DNA of 64,000 nt from Piper betle (Eukaryota; Streptophyta; Magnoliopsida; Piperales; Piperaceae): assembly GCA_033002965.1 (NCBI GenBank), contig JAURVB010014878.1, positions 1 through 64,000 of the forward strand, in the 5' to 3' direction. Below are positions 47,955-60,254 of this stretch, piece by piece. The notes under the pieces were generated by a model, which did no database searches, was not told where the DNA came from, and was given only the letters and a program-made list of their open reading frames with translations. The position numbers were made by a program, and so were the translations under genes. The first letter of the stretch is position 1. Each line of letters opens with the position of its first letter.

Positions 47955-48711
47955 GTAAGTTGTAGAAAATTTGTGATTTCGACCTTGTACTTCTTCAATG
48001 CTTTTTTTTGGTTGCTGCTCAACTAATCAGGTACACAACAGCTTATAGAAAATTTTATGATTTACATCTCATCCACACTTTTTCGAACTTCACCTTGTCT
48101 ATGCAGGACCTGTTCGACCGCTGCTAGTTACATGTTTCCTGTGGATACATGTGACCCGATTTCAAACATTTCCATCGGACTTTGGATACATGTGTATTGT
48201 TCTTGATGGACCTATGAGTAATCAGCTGTTGAACATTTGTATTTTTTCAACGAACACTTGTTTCTTGTTTTGTCATCATATATATGTATGTCTGAAAAAT
48301 TAAGGGATCAAACAAAACCCACCAAAAAGAATGGCAAGAGTTCTAAGGTCAAAAAATTTTGCTTCACTAACTGTTGGCGATATATTTTTTTACGAACTGA
48401 TTTCAGTGTGCATTACAGCATATCCATCATGTTATAAAATTTTAGAACATTTAAAGAATGTACAACATCAGCATTCTTGTCGGGAAGGAGATAGGCGGCA
48501 TTATTTGGAAACCATTAGAAAGATTATGATCCTGGTTTATATGCATCCCAGCATCATGCGTCCAAATCTGTCAAGTTGTCTACCTTATCTAGGGTATATA
48601 TGTGAAGCCAATGCCTCCATCTTCAATCAACCCTCTCAAGCAATTTGCTCAGTTCATCTATTTCTTTCACCTAAGAGACTTCAAGTGATTCAGCACCTTA
48701 CTTCATCAACC
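47955..48711 (+). promoter_or_regulatory. Intergenic and SAUR-type upstream region
   Basis: 47955-48480 shows no family. From about 48500 the sequence is the SAUR upstream module shared with 17491-17700 (inverted) and 59640-59843: ccaaatctgtcaagttgtct, accttatctagggtatatat, tcttcaatcaaccctct and gattcagcacctta before the ATG. The tatatatgtgaa box at about 48595 is a possible TATA element. The long open frame running through it into the SAUR is chance read-through. Confidence 0.5.
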
Positions 48712-48971
48712 ATGATTAAGACAATGATGCTCCTTCAGATGGCAAGAAAATGGAAACAAGCAGCAGCCCTAGGAAGAAAAAGAATATCAATGGCCAGGAG
48801 ATTCCAAAGCACATCACAAATTGACAACTCCAACAAAAACAAAGGAAGCAAGATCAAGGGCTCTTTTGTTGTATAGAGCACAGATAACAAAAGATATGTT
48901 CTACAAAAATACATTAGCAGCCCAATTACGATGACACACTTCAGAATGTGTGAAGGAGTTCTCATGGAGTA

Positions 48972-48976
48972 CATCC
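48972..48976. repeat. Target site duplication CATCC, left
   Basis: CATCC precedes the left LTR and is repeated at 58206-58210 after the right LTR. Removing one copy and the element restores gtacatcctctccatgattg, parallel to gtacatcctctcaataatta in the SAUR at 60153. Confidence 0.93.
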
Positions 48977-51664
48977 TATAAAATTCACAATTCGAGTCAG
49001 GATTTTATATTCAAAACCGGTCGGTTTGACCATTAATTTGAGTTGAGTCAGATTCAGAACACGTGTATTGAGCCGACGCCAGTCGCGTGTATGAGCTATA
49101 AGGGTCATGCGTACCCAAATATATGATGATAATGACATGAACACAACAGAATGAGTTATCAGAATATATAAGAGTATGCTAATTATTTTTTTCTTTTTAT
49201 ATATAGTAGATCGTAGAATTAGTTTTTAGTCGTTTACCGTGTTAGGACGCGTTACGGGCAATTTGAGTGGGTTGATAGTTCTAGAACATATCATTATGAT
49301 GTTTTGGTGTTTGTTTGATTTTATGGAATTTTTCTCGATTTTTTAGGATTTAATACAACTTAGTTATTATTCTTGACTCAAGCCGGAGACGAGTCAAGTT
49401 TTATTTACAGAGTTTGCCACCAAACACCCCCAACCTTTTCTTCTTCCTCACCCAAGCCCTTGCCCCGACGCCGCCCCTTTTTGCTTTTCATCGCCGCCGC
49501 CATCGATGCCGGCCTGCCAACAGTCGGTGTCGCCAGGCCTCGCCGTAGCATCTCCGTGCCGCCCCGACTAGTCCCGGCCGTCGCCCAACCTCCATGATAC
49601 CAGAATCGCCACGCCTAGCGCCACGGTCGCGTCACCGATTCCGCCACAGGCAACTGTCGCCACCGCGATCGAGTGGTCACCTTGGCACCCTCGATCGCCC
49701 AGCGAGCCTTTCTTGACCGGAGCAGAGGCAGTCGCCACCCGAGGCCGGCTGGATTTAGTCACCCACCACCGACCCTCTATTTTGCCATTTTCCGGCAAGT
49801 CACCACCTCTGCCGACCATGTCCAATACCGTAGATGCGTCGGGCTCGCCAAGCCAGTTCCAATGGTACCCAATATGACCCCTATCCAGCTAGTAGACGCC
49901 GCTGATGATTGTCACCTGAAAACCGTCGAAAGCTGCTGAAAAACCGTCGAATCGAACTTTGGACGTCGACGAGCACCGAATTCAAGCTTCGAGACACACG
50001 ACGAAACCTTAGTCGTCGCCAATTGTCCGATGATTTGAGGTATAATTACCTCCGAGTTAATGATTTAATTTGATGATTGTTAGCACAGCATAGCATGCTA
50101 GGATTGATTAATTGTCATGATAATGACTAATTATGGATAAAGTGATAAGTTACGTGATGTGATTGATAGTGCGTGGAGGATAAATGATCTAATGAGATGA
50201 AGTAAATATGAGTATGCTATACTAGTATGAAGTAAAAACACAGTAAAATTGGTATAAATAGGATTAGTTAGAATTATTTTTCATACTTACGATTATTTGA
50301 TTGTTGTTTGATGCTCATTGAGTTTGATGCATCATTTAGTTAGCGGGCGTTAGTATTTAGTTCTGATGTGTAGGCACAGAGTAGGAGGCGCGATGACACG
50401 CTTAGAGCTTCTACCAGATCCGTTTAGGACTCGTCTCTGTTTTACCCTCTTTTTATTGTATGTTTATTTTATTATTTGCAGGACGAGTTAAGTGGCGTTT
50501 TATTAGATCCCACTTAACTCAGGCTATTTAACCGAACAGTTTTCCGGATTAATAACCCCTCGACGATGAGATCTCTCGAGGATGATTTTGAAAACAAGAT
50601 CCACCACAAGTTGCCTTCGGGCCTATTATATAAATCCCTACCCAGCCCTATATATATGTAGTTTTCGCGTTTTCAGTGAGACGAGAGATGAAGAAACCGA
50701 CTGCACGTACCATAAGCGGATGTCGTGACAGTCAAAGCGGGTTCTGGATTAGTGCCAGCGGACTGTTTCATTCCCGAGAGATCCTGACAACTTCGTGTTT
50801 GAGTTCCTCACACCCGGAGAACGTGGAGGTTTACGGCAACTGTTTACTAAAGCACATGTCTGAACTTGTGGTTCAAAAGCTACTAAAGGCGACTACTTGA
50901 GAGTACTCGGCCTTCGTGCTCAAGGCCAGGAGAAATATAGTGGTATGGAGAGGGCTTAGGATTTGAGACCAGAAAATAAAGTAAAAAAATGCCGAGAGCG
51001 GCATCAGCCAGCAGCAAATCAGTAAGTTCAGGATGCTACAGGGTTTGCAGCCCAGTGGCTCATTAGTAGTGCCCTTCAGAGTGTTCATGTGGAGCATATG
51101 ATGCTTTCTTTTATATGAGAGTTTGCTGTCATAGCTAGCTTGTTATAGTTATTTTATTTTCCGGACCAGTAACACTTATTACTGACGTGTTTTTATACTA
51201 TATGTGGGTAATAATCACGAGTTGGAGGAGCTAGCTTGGACGGAGGAGCACTGTTGTCGCTTGCACACATGTCAGTCGATTGAGTGATTATATTTTGTTT
51301 ATGATGCTATTATATTGTGTGAATGAAGTTGCGTGATATATAGCTACATGTTTGCACATATGTTTATGTATAGTATTTTGACAGGGTGACCCTAATTGCA
51401 CTTTTAGGGGAAATTTTGTCTATTTTATTTCGGAATTTTTATCGATTTTGATCATAATTGTGATGGTGTGTAATTTAGTTTGCATGTCATCTATGTAGTA
51501 TCATGTTAGGATTCTGTGTATTCATCTATGCATAACGAGTAATATCTTTATCTTAAGACGCCGAGATTGGATCCGCATGAGTTAAATTCAGGTTAGCTGA
51601 CCTAACCGGGGCCTGTAACATGCTGGTTCGGTTCACGAGCGTGAACCGGATATAGGGTGTTACA
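48977..51664 (+). repeat. Element A 5' LTR
   Basis: Starts tataaaattcacaattcgag, where the partner has TGTAAAACCCACGATTCGAG (TG mutated to TA), and ends tatagggtgttaca. Regions in order: gtcatgcgtacccaa block, GC-rich block 49430-49960, atgatttgaggtataattacc, tggcgttttattagatccc, gttgccttcgggcctattatataaatccc (possible TATA box and transcription start near 50625-50660), tail with aactgacgtgtttttatac. Confidence 0.9.
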
Positions 51665-51668
51665 GAAT

Positions 51669-51680
51669 TGGTATCAGAGC
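51669..51680 (+). other. Primer binding site, tRNA-Met type
   Basis: TGGTATCAGAGC four bases after the 5' LTR end. This is the sequence complementary to the 3' end of plant initiator-Met tRNA used by most plant LTR elements. Confidence 0.92.
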
Positions 51681-54600
51681 CACTTCTCGGTTGATTAAGA
51701 TGAAAGATACATTTAATAAGTGATGTGTGAGCAAAGGCTGCTCCAAGTCCAGCTGGCAGATATGTTTTTGTTCATTTTCTTTACATGCAGATTTTTCTTC
51801 ATAAGTTATTTGGATAACAGTGTATTTAGGGCTTGATCAGAAATATGTAGAATTGACCTTAGTAAAGTTGACTGGTCATTTCAATGGATTTTTATCATGA
51901 TATCGACTGTTTGGTTAGTTAGATGTGAGTAGAGAATGTCATAGTGCTGGCAGTGGTAGAATGGGTATAAGATTCCATCTTATACCAGATTCGGATGTCA
52001 GCAGATGTGAGCAGGAATCTGACAGGATTGTCATGATGGGCTTAGAGACCCACTAGTTCTGTCCATCGCATAAGTGAATTGGATGATTGACCAGGTGTTC
52101 GTGTCTTGCATGTCACCATATTAGTCCTGTTTCCATGGGACATGGTGTACATGATGAGAATGAGTTAAAAGAAGAGGGGTAACAGTAAGGAGCTTGAAGT
52201 ATAGAGTTACTGGCAAGATGGTTGGCACATAAGATGGACCACTTCCAGAAGATAGTGATGAATGAGGATGAGTAGCATGGTGGATCGACAGTTTGATTAG
52301 CACTTCACCACCTCGCCCTCTTCCACTAATTTATGACCTACGGGCAGTAGTTTTAGCTTCTTTTGTCAAACATAGGCCTTGATGTGATGAGGAAAAAATC
52401 AGGACTACTATTGCCTACGAGATCAGATATTTGACAGGATTCCACTAGAGATAAGGCACCAGATCAGTGATTACTGTTTGAGGGCCAGTCAACACTGATG
52501 AAAGTAGCCACTCCAAATTTTGAGAGATTAGAGTGGGTTTAGCATAGGTTACCATCACTATGTGTCGGCACCAGACACGCATGGTTGGACAACCTGAGGC
52601 GAGTTGTTAGTAGCCAAGATATGTAAGAGACAGTAGTGGATTTACGATATATACGATTAGGATCAGATTCGTAGAACCTAGTTAGCACTGTTGCCGATCG
52701 AGTTGCACAACCACCGACCGAGTGCACAACCGCCGACAGAGTGCACAACCACCGACCGAGTTGCACAACCACTGATCAAGTGGACAACCGCCGACCGAGT
52801 GCACAACCACCGACCGAGTTGCACAACCACTGATCGAGTGCACAACCACTGATCAAGTGCACAACCACCTGCACCAGAGTTGCACAACCACTGATTGAGT
52901 GCACAACCGCCGACCGAGTGCACAACCGCCGACCGAGTATGCAGCCGCCGACCGAATTGCACAACCGCCGACCGAGTTGCACAACCGCCGACCGAGTCAC
53001 ACAACCACTCGCTGAGGTGCACAACCACTGTCCGAGATGCACTACCACCGACCAAAGACACACTACCGCCGTCCGTGTATTGCTCATCTGCCGATCGAGT
53101 AGATCAGTTAGAGCATAGTAGGGCTAGAATTTGAGGGAAAAGACATAGCTACAGTGGCATCAGCAGAATAGAGGAGAGTTAGGGAAATTGAAGTTATTCT
53201 GATAATATGGCATAGAATCGAACTCCACGAGCTCTCTTGCAATCATTGTCTTGACCTGACACCCTTGGGTCAGATGTATATTGCAAGATGAACCCATCAC
53301 TGTTAGTGACAGTCTCTTAAGGATGTGCATGGACAGAGTCAGGGAACATGACAGTATGACCTCCAGATGGGACGGTCACAATGATCAGATTGTGCAATTG
53401 CATGATAATACATGCATGGGCCACAACTAGTATACATAGATCAGATGGTTAGTAGACGGTCACACACGCTGTTGAACCCATTTAGCGATGGGCCAACCAG
53501 CGATAGGAGTTCGACTTATATTAGAGTTTTGGGCATAGATAGAAGGTTAGTGAGGAAGCATCCTTTAGAAGGATAGTGATTCCCTTGTGTTTCGCCAGCA
53601 CAATTAGGTTCTCACCTTGAACCATAGGCTTGAGCCTTACCTTGAGTATAGAAGTACCTTCATGGTACTGATTAGGGTTTACAGTGCAGGTAGATGTTTG
53701 CAGACCGACCTTCTGATGAGGATTTTACCCCAGCATGAGAGCGATGTAAACAGAGACTTCAGACAGTGTGATATCAGTGTATGCTCATCTTGATTGATAG
53801 CCCTGCTTGAGAGTCTACCACAGCGATAGTAGTCATGTGAGTCAAGATTAGTGCTACAAATCGGTACAGGACGGCAGGTCACACACCACTGAAGAGCGGA
53901 CGAGACATGTGTCGAACCTCAATATGAGTCCCCGTAGACTTGAGGGGAGACAGTGGTTCTTTGGGTCATTTGAACCCCGCCCGTTTAGAAATGCGTGACT
54001 AGTACAGTATCGAGAAACACGTGCCTACTGTTAGCTGATTGAACTAGAGCCACTTAGGAGCCGTTTCTGAGATTCGTCGTTGATTGATTGTTCCACAGCC
54101 TGATCACCTGTGGCATAGTGAATTATGGTGATCTTAGAGACAAGTCCATAGACTTACCGATATTTTGGCCACCGAGTACGCTACATAGGGATTTCTTCTC
54201 CCCTACCACTTGCATGACACCTTGACCTTACCATAGATCAGAGTGGCATACCTATGTAGCGTGTATTTCTTAACCTAGTGGATTCCCTCGTTTACCTGGC
54301 ATCAGATACCACATGTGAGGATGAGATATTACCTAGTGAGAGTTCTTGAGTAGTGAGACCAGATTTTCACAAGATTTAGTCCCCTTCCTATAACCTATAG
54401 ATGTCAGACAGAGTAGAGCTTCCACTTGAGGATTTCCACTCATCCCTTTTGTATGTATTAGTTCTACCATCAATTTATCCAGATGATTGAGATGAGTATA
54501 CATTGACCAGAGCACATGCCATAGACCAGATGCAGGCTCTACAGACCATGCAGAGTATGTTATCATACTCCTCGAGGCACACTGTGTATGTATAGGTGTT

Positions 54601-55382
54601 CTCACTTCCTTTCAGCAGTAGTTAGTGGTTGTATAGATAGTCACCAGAGCCATAGTATGCAGTAGAGTCATAGCAGCTATCCTTGTTCTCTTATAGAACA
54701 GAGTGAGATACTGACTCAGGACCGAGTCAACTAGGACCCAGTGAGCGGTCCAGTTCCTTATACAGGGACACCTGAGAGTTGGATCTAGACTGGCGACAGT
54801 GAGCCATGCAGCTCATTAGTTTATACACTCGACCTAGCAGGAGACTCATAGCACACTTTAGGTTGGTTGTAGGACTTAGGAATAGAGTTTCCTGAGAGTA
54901 CATGTAGGTGACTTTTCACAGATGAGGATTAGAGGGACATGGGTAGATGCTAGCAGGTAGGTCTTACCCTCGATATAGTTTTCCCAGACATAGCTCAGAT
55001 TAGAACCTTGCGATACTCTAGAGTATCTGCTTGACCAACCCAGTAGGCCCTTAGGGGTGACCTAGGTTTCCCGCCGAGTTAGCAATAGGGATCAGAACAG
55101 AAGAGCATGATGATGGTAATGTCAGAACAGGCACAGACAGTAGTAGGGATCAGAATAGAAGAGAATGGTGATGGTCATGTCAGAACAGGCACAGATAGCT
55201 TAGAAACAGAATGTTGATATTGACAGCATCACAAGCAAAACCTGCCATGACGTCGTAGCTACAGTAAGTGAGGAGGTACATGGCTATCGAAGAGTAGAGG
55301 ATACAACTGGTGTGTATCTAGCTTCTAGGTATTAGTTCAGTAGAACCTCCTTGAGTTGAAATTTCGAGGACAAAATTTTTAT
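51681..55382 (+). mobile_element. Element A internal domain, non-coding
   Basis: All frames are closed beyond about 130 codons, and none shows a zinc knuckle, protease DTG/DSG, reverse transcriptase YXDD or integrase motif. It includes a roughly 19-bp minisatellite (52688-53083) and blocks homologous, in order, to element B's interior (53800-54070 against 20041-20310). The 3' end has the ttcgaggacaaaattttta motif typical of gypsy elements just before the polypurine tract. Confidence 0.85.
52688..53083 (+). repeat. 19-20-bp minisatellite, about 19 units
   Basis: The unit gtgcacaaccgccgaccga and variants (gttgcacaaccaccgaccga, gtgcacaaccactgatcaa) repeat about 19 times. Third and fourth words vary between units (accgccgaccg, accactgatca). 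Because 19 and 20 are not multiples of three, the repeat changes frame and overlapping open frames on both strands here are artefacts. Element B has about six degenerate units near 19500-19620. Confidence 0.92.
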
Positions 55383-55395
55383 AAGGAGGGAAGAT
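55383..55395 (+). other. Polypurine tract of element A
   Basis: aaggagggaagat lies directly before the 3' LTR start TGTAAAACCC and is the expected primer for plus-strand synthesis. Confidence 0.88.
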
Positions 55396-58205
55396 TGTAA
55401 AACCCACGATTCGAGTCAGGGTTTTATATTCAGAACCGATCGGTTCGACCGTTAGTTCGAGTCGAGTCAGATTCAGAACACGTGTACTGAGCCGACGCCA
55501 GTCACGTGTATGAGCTATGAGGGTCATGCGTACCCAAGTATATGATGATAACGTCATGAACACAGCATAACAGAATGAGTTATCAGAATATATGAGAGTA
55601 TGCCAGTTAATTTTTTCTTTTTATATATAGTGGATCGTAGAATTAGTTTTAGGTCGTTTACCGCGTTAGGACGCATTACGGGCAGTTTGGGTGGGTTGAT
55701 AGTTCTAGAGCATATCATTATAATGTTTTGGTGTTTGTTTGATTTTATGGGATTTTTCCCAATTTTTTTAGGATTTAATACGACTTAGTTATTATTCTTG
55801 ACTCGAGCCGGAGACGAGTCAAGTCTTATTTACAAGTTTACCACTAAACACCCCCGACCTTTTCTTCTTCCTCGCCCAAACCCTTGCCCTAACGCCGTCC
55901 CTTTATGCTTGTCGTCGCCGGCGTTGTCGATGCCGGCCTGCCACCAATCGGTGCCGCCAAGCCTCGCCGTAGCATCGCCGTCCCGCCCGGACTAGTCCCG
56001 GCCATCGCCCAACCTCCACGATGCCGGAATCGCCATGCCTAGCACCGCGGTCGCGTCACCGATTCTGCCGCCAGCAACTGTTGCCGCCGCGATCAAGTGG
56101 TCACCTCGGCACCCTCGACCGCCCAGCGACCTTTCTTGACCGGAGCAGAGGCAGTCGCCACCCAGGCCGGCCGAATTTAGTCACCCACCACCGACCCTCT
56201 ATTTTGCCATTTTCTGGCAAGCCGCCACCTCTGCTGACCATATCAATGTTGTAGACGCGTCAGGCTCGCCAAGCTGGTTCCAATGGTACCCAATATGACC
56301 CCTATCCAACTAGTAGACGCCGCTGGTGATTGTCACTGGAAAACCTGCCGGAAGCTGCCGAAAAACCGTCGAAAGCTGCCGAAAAACCACTGAAACCCGC
56401 CGAAAAACCACTAAAACCCGCCGAAAACCGAATTCGCTAGAATTCGCCGGATCTTCCGCGGAGTTCATCTAATCAATCCTGATCGAACTTCGAGACGCAT
56501 GACGAAACCCTAGCCGTCGCCGATTGTCGATGATTTGAGGTATAATTACCTCCGAGTTAATAATTTAATTTGATGATTGTTAGCACATCATAGCATGCTA
56601 GGATTGATTAATTGTCATGATAATGACTAATTATGGATAAAGTGATAAGTTACGTGATGTGATTGATAGTGCATAGAGGATAAGTGATCTAATGAGATGA
56701 AGTAAATATGAGTATGCTAATCTAGTATGACGTAAAAACACAGTAAAATTGGTATAAATAAGATTAGTTAGAATTATTTTTCATACTTATGATTATTTGA
56801 TTGTTGATTGATGTTCATTGAGTTTGATGCATCATTTAGTTAGCGGGCATTAGTATTTAGTTTTGATGTGTAGATACGGAAGTAGGAGCTCGTCGCCTAG
56901 GCGCGATGACACGTTTGGAGCTTCTACCAAGTCCGTTTAGAACTTGTCTCTGTTTTACGCTCTTTTTTATTGTATGTTTATTTTATTATTTGCAGGACGG
57001 GTTAAGTGGCGTTTTATTTGATCCCACTTAACTCGGGCCATTTAACCAAACAGTTTTCCGGATTAATAACCCATCGAGGATGAGATCCCTCGAGGATGAT
57101 TTCGAAAACAAGATCCACCACAAGTTGCCTTCGGACCTATTATATAAATCCCTACCCGAGCCATACTATATATATATATGTATATGTATATATATATATG
57201 CATATATATAATTTTTGCAGTGAGACGAGAGATGGAGAAACCGACTGCACGTACCATGAGCGGATGCCGTGATAGTCAAAGCGGGCTCTGGATTAGTGCC
57301 AGCGGACTGTTCCATTCCCGAGGGATCCTGACAACTCCACGTTTGAGTTCCTCACACCCGGAGAACGGGAGGTTTACGGGTATTGTTTAGTACGCGATGT
57401 CTGGACTTGTGATTCAAAGGGTACTAAAGGCGACTGCTTGAGAATTCTCGGCCTTTGTGCTCAAGGCTAGGAGAAATATGGTGGTAAGGAGAGGGCTTAA
57501 GATTTGAGACCAGAAAATGAAGTAAGAAAATGCCGAGAGCGGCATCAACAGCAGCAGATCAGTAAGTTTGGGATGCTACGGGGTCTGCAGCCTAGTGGCT
57601 CCTCAGTAGTGCCCTTCAGAGTGTTCACGTGGAGTATATGATGTTTTCTTTCATATGAGAGTTTGCTCTCATAGCTAGCTTGTTATAGTTATTTTATTTT
57701 CTGGACCAGTAACACTTATTACTGACGTGTTTTTATACTATATGTAGGTAATAATCACGAGTTGGAAGAGCTAGCTTGGACGGAGGAGCACTGTTGTCGC
57801 TTTGCACACATGTCAGTCGATTGAGTGATTATATTTTGTTTATGATGCTATTATATTGTGTGAATGAAGTTGCGTGATATATAGATACATGTTTGCATAT
57901 ATGTTTATATATAGTATTTTGACAGGGTGACCCTAATTGCACTTTTAGGGGAAATTTTGTCTATTTTATTTAAGAATTTTTATCGATTTTGATCGTAATT
58001 GTGATGGTGTGTAATTTAGTTTGCATGTCATCCATGTAGTATCATGTTAGGATTCTGTGTATTCATCTATGCATAACGAGTAATATCTTTATCTTAAGAC
58101 GCCGAAATTGGATCCGCATGAGTTAAGTTCAGGTTAGCCGACCTAACCGGGGCCTGTAATATGCCGGTTCGGTTCACGAGCGTGAACCAGATTTGGGGTG
58201 TTACA
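55396..58205 (+). repeat. Element A 3' LTR
   Basis: Starts TGTAAAACCCACGATTCG and ends GGGGTGTTACA. It is 122 bp longer than the 5' LTR, mainly because of extra agctgccgaaaaaccgtcga-type units at 56336-56445 and a longer (TA)n tract at 57165-57210. Confidence 0.92.
56336..56445 (+). repeat. Short tandem repeat expanded in the 3' LTR only
   Basis: Units such as agctgccgaaaaaccgtcga and cccgccgaaaaaccactaaa repeat about five times. The 5' LTR has about two units at 49916-49950. Confidence 0.85.
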
Positions 58206-58210
58206 CATCC
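58206..58210. repeat. Target site duplication CATCC, right
   Basis: Exact copy of 48972-48976, directly after the LTR end. Confidence 0.93.
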
Positions 58211-58333
58211 TCTCCATGATTGAGGAAATTAAGCCAAGAAATGGATAAGGCCTTACTGTTCTTCATGTCTCATCACAACTACAATTCTTTATCAACGAAG
58301 TATGCTAATTTTCATTTACCTCAATATAGTTGA

Positions 58334-59843
58334 ATGAGAATTATGTCAAATATTTTATGTGAGCAAATAGACACTTTTTTCTTCCATGAATATTTAAAAA
58401 TACTTCTGACATTGACTAAATTTCTACACAAAGCTTTTACATTATTCTAATGGGAAGCAATATGAAGAGCAAACCCTGGTTTCGTATATATTCCATGCAT
58501 AAATTGGAATATAAACAAATCCCTAAACCTATGTTTCAGGCCTTACTTAATTAGAGAATGTCATTGAAACATATTATCAATCTTTGTTTTCATCCACCTG
58601 GTATATAAAGGGTGTCATGGGTATAGACCCTAGACAATGAATCCATTAAATTACAAATGATAAAATTTTATCATTTGTAGTTGAAAAGTGATTTTCGACT
58701 ATGTGATTTCGCCTTAACAAGAGGAAACAACCTTTTATTTCCAGTGTAACAATCAACATTAAGTAATTCTTTATAATACTCTATATTTGTTCTGGGACAT
58801 ATAGATTCTGTTAATTAATCTCCAATATCTACTTATTAATAAAAGGGGGTCAAAGTTATGATAGGAGATTCAACCAATCAGATTACAAAAAAAATAAAAT
58901 CATTTTAGTCTATCATTCTCATTCAATTAGAGTCAATCTATACAATTAGAGTCTATCTCTAACATAGACCACACATGACGTGACATCTTCCTTGGTATAT
59001 GATAAAATAAAACATTGAGAATGAAGCCAAAAAAGGGGGAAAAACAAATACAAAAAAAAATCACTTATATTCAAAAGATGATTTACAATATAAAGGAAGT
59101 GTAGACTAATGGCAATGTACAAAATGAAAGGTCACGAGCTATTTTAGCAATCTATCTGCTTGTATAGTGCTACCTTCAACACTTCTTCAAATAAAGACTA
59201 AAAACTCCCCGTCTAGACTTGTCCTACACTGTAATCTCTTTTTCTCTAACGACCAAGGTCCATGCACAAATTGATAGACCTCTTACGTATAGGATTAGGT
59301 GACTGATAATAATGGAGATCAATGCAGAGTAAGCCAAGCCTAAGAATACACACATTGTATTCACATACATTCATTTTTTCTTTGCCAATTCCAATTGTAT
59401 TAACAGCAAACACCACCACTTCCTATGGACAAAAAGAAAGATATCATCCGATCATATGACAACGGCCATCTTGAAGTTCTCACATGTTTATGATATTCAA
59501 CCATCCGGCAAGAGGCAACACAATCTATTTGGCCAGATTTCAAAGAAGATATACAGCATTATTCGTTGATCACAAATCACTAAGAAAAATCTAGTCAATT
59601 CAAATATTAGCAATACCTATTTCTGTCAAGGGCTCTCGCATGTTGCCAATCACATAACATGATTCTGGATACACCAGAATCAACTGTCCAAACTCTGTCA
59701 AGCTGTCTATCTTAGATGGTCCATATATGTCAAGCCCTATATACTTCCACCTTCAATCAACTCTCATCTCTTTCAACCAATTTCAGTTCATCTCTTTTCC
59801 CCACCTTAGAAACTCAGTGATTCAGCACCTTATTTCGTCAACC
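58334..59843 (+). repeat. SAUR 3' flank followed by next SAUR's upstream region
   Basis: 58340-58550 is paralogous to 60310-60510 (blocks gggaagcaatatgaagagca and aatataaacaaatccc; compare gggaagcaacatacagaaca). 59440-59843 is the SAUR upstream module: agttctcacatgtttatg, tcaaccatccggcaagaggc, tgtcaagctgtctatctta. Between lies a stretch with no recognised content. Flank and gene have thus been duplicated together in tandem. Confidence 0.65.
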
Positions 59844-60254
59844 ATGATTAAGACAAGCACGCTACTTCAGATGGCAAAAAAATAGAGCAAGCAGCAGCCC
59901 TTGGGAGAAATAGGATATCAATTGCCGACAGATTTCAAAGCACACCACAAAATTGACAACTGCAGAAAAATCCAAGGTAGCAAGAGCAAGGGCTCTTTTG
60001 TTGTATATTGCATAGATAACACAAGATTTTTTGTTCCACTCAAGTACCTTAGCTGCCCAATTATGATGGAGCTATTTAGAATGTGCGAAGATGAGTTTGG
60101 AGTAACAAGCAACACACCACGGACGTTTCCATGTGAAGGAGTTCTCATGGAGTACATCCTCTCAATAATTAAGAGCCAATTAAGCCATGAAATGGAGAAG
60201 GCCTTATTGTTCTTCATGCCTCATCCCACTGAGACTCTTACAGCTTCTCAATGA
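59844..60254 (+). pseudogene. SAUR pseudogene, longest remaining copy
   Basis: ATG at 59844 gives MIKTSTLLQMAKK, then TAG where the sister copy has Trp (AKKWKQ). Downstream, the SAUR core is open in a different frame: KGSFVVYCIDNTRFFVPLKY, SCPIMMELFRMCEDEFGVTS, PCEGVLMEYILSIIKSQLSH, and a stop at 60252-60254. So one stop and one frame change lie in the first 35 codons, while the core is whole. A shorter protein could only begin at a Met inside the shifted N-terminal part (59901) and would lack the normal N-terminus. Orientation and spacing make it the tandem neighbour of the copy split by element A. Confidence 0.85.

Larger units (their letters stand above)
48977..58205 (+). mobile_element. 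LTR element A, complete non-coding retroelement (9.2 kb)
   Basis: Two LTRs (48977-51664, 2,688 bp; 55396-58205, 2,810 bp) flank a 3,731-bp interior with a tRNA-Met primer site (51669-51680), a polypurine tract (aaggagggaagat, 55383-55395) and exact CATCC target copies. No retroviral-type protein motif is readable in the interior. Structure fits a large retrotransposon derivative (LARD) that depends on another element's enzymes. In a 210-bp aligned stretch (about 50041-50260 against 56540-56760) I count about nine differences between LTRs, so the insertion is not very recent. Confidence 0.9.
48712..58333 (+). pseudogene. SAUR pseudogene split by LTR element A
   Basis: Left part 48712-48976: MIKTMMLLQMARKWKQAAAL, GRKRISMARRF, then GSKIKGSFVV and an in-frame TAG where the family has a Tyr codon (VVYSTD). 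It continues DNKRYV and FRMCEGVLMEYI. Sixteen residues present in the copy at 59844 (from after FRMC to before EGVLMEYI) are deleted. LTR element A is inserted in the next codon, and the C-terminal part resumes at 58206-58333 (TSD, then ctctccatgattgag; after one further frame slip LSQEMDKALLFFM, stop TGA at 58331). At least four lesions. Confidence 0.88.

Noticed and set aside
48331..48876. 181-codon open frame as a full gene
   Set aside because: Only the part from 48712 is SAUR; the first 127 codons are promoter and upstream DNA shared with other SAUR copies in which it is not open.
52539..53134. Overlapping repeat-protein frames on both strands
   Set aside because: They are translations of the 19-20-bp minisatellite in element A; the unit length is not a multiple of three and no start context or domain is present.
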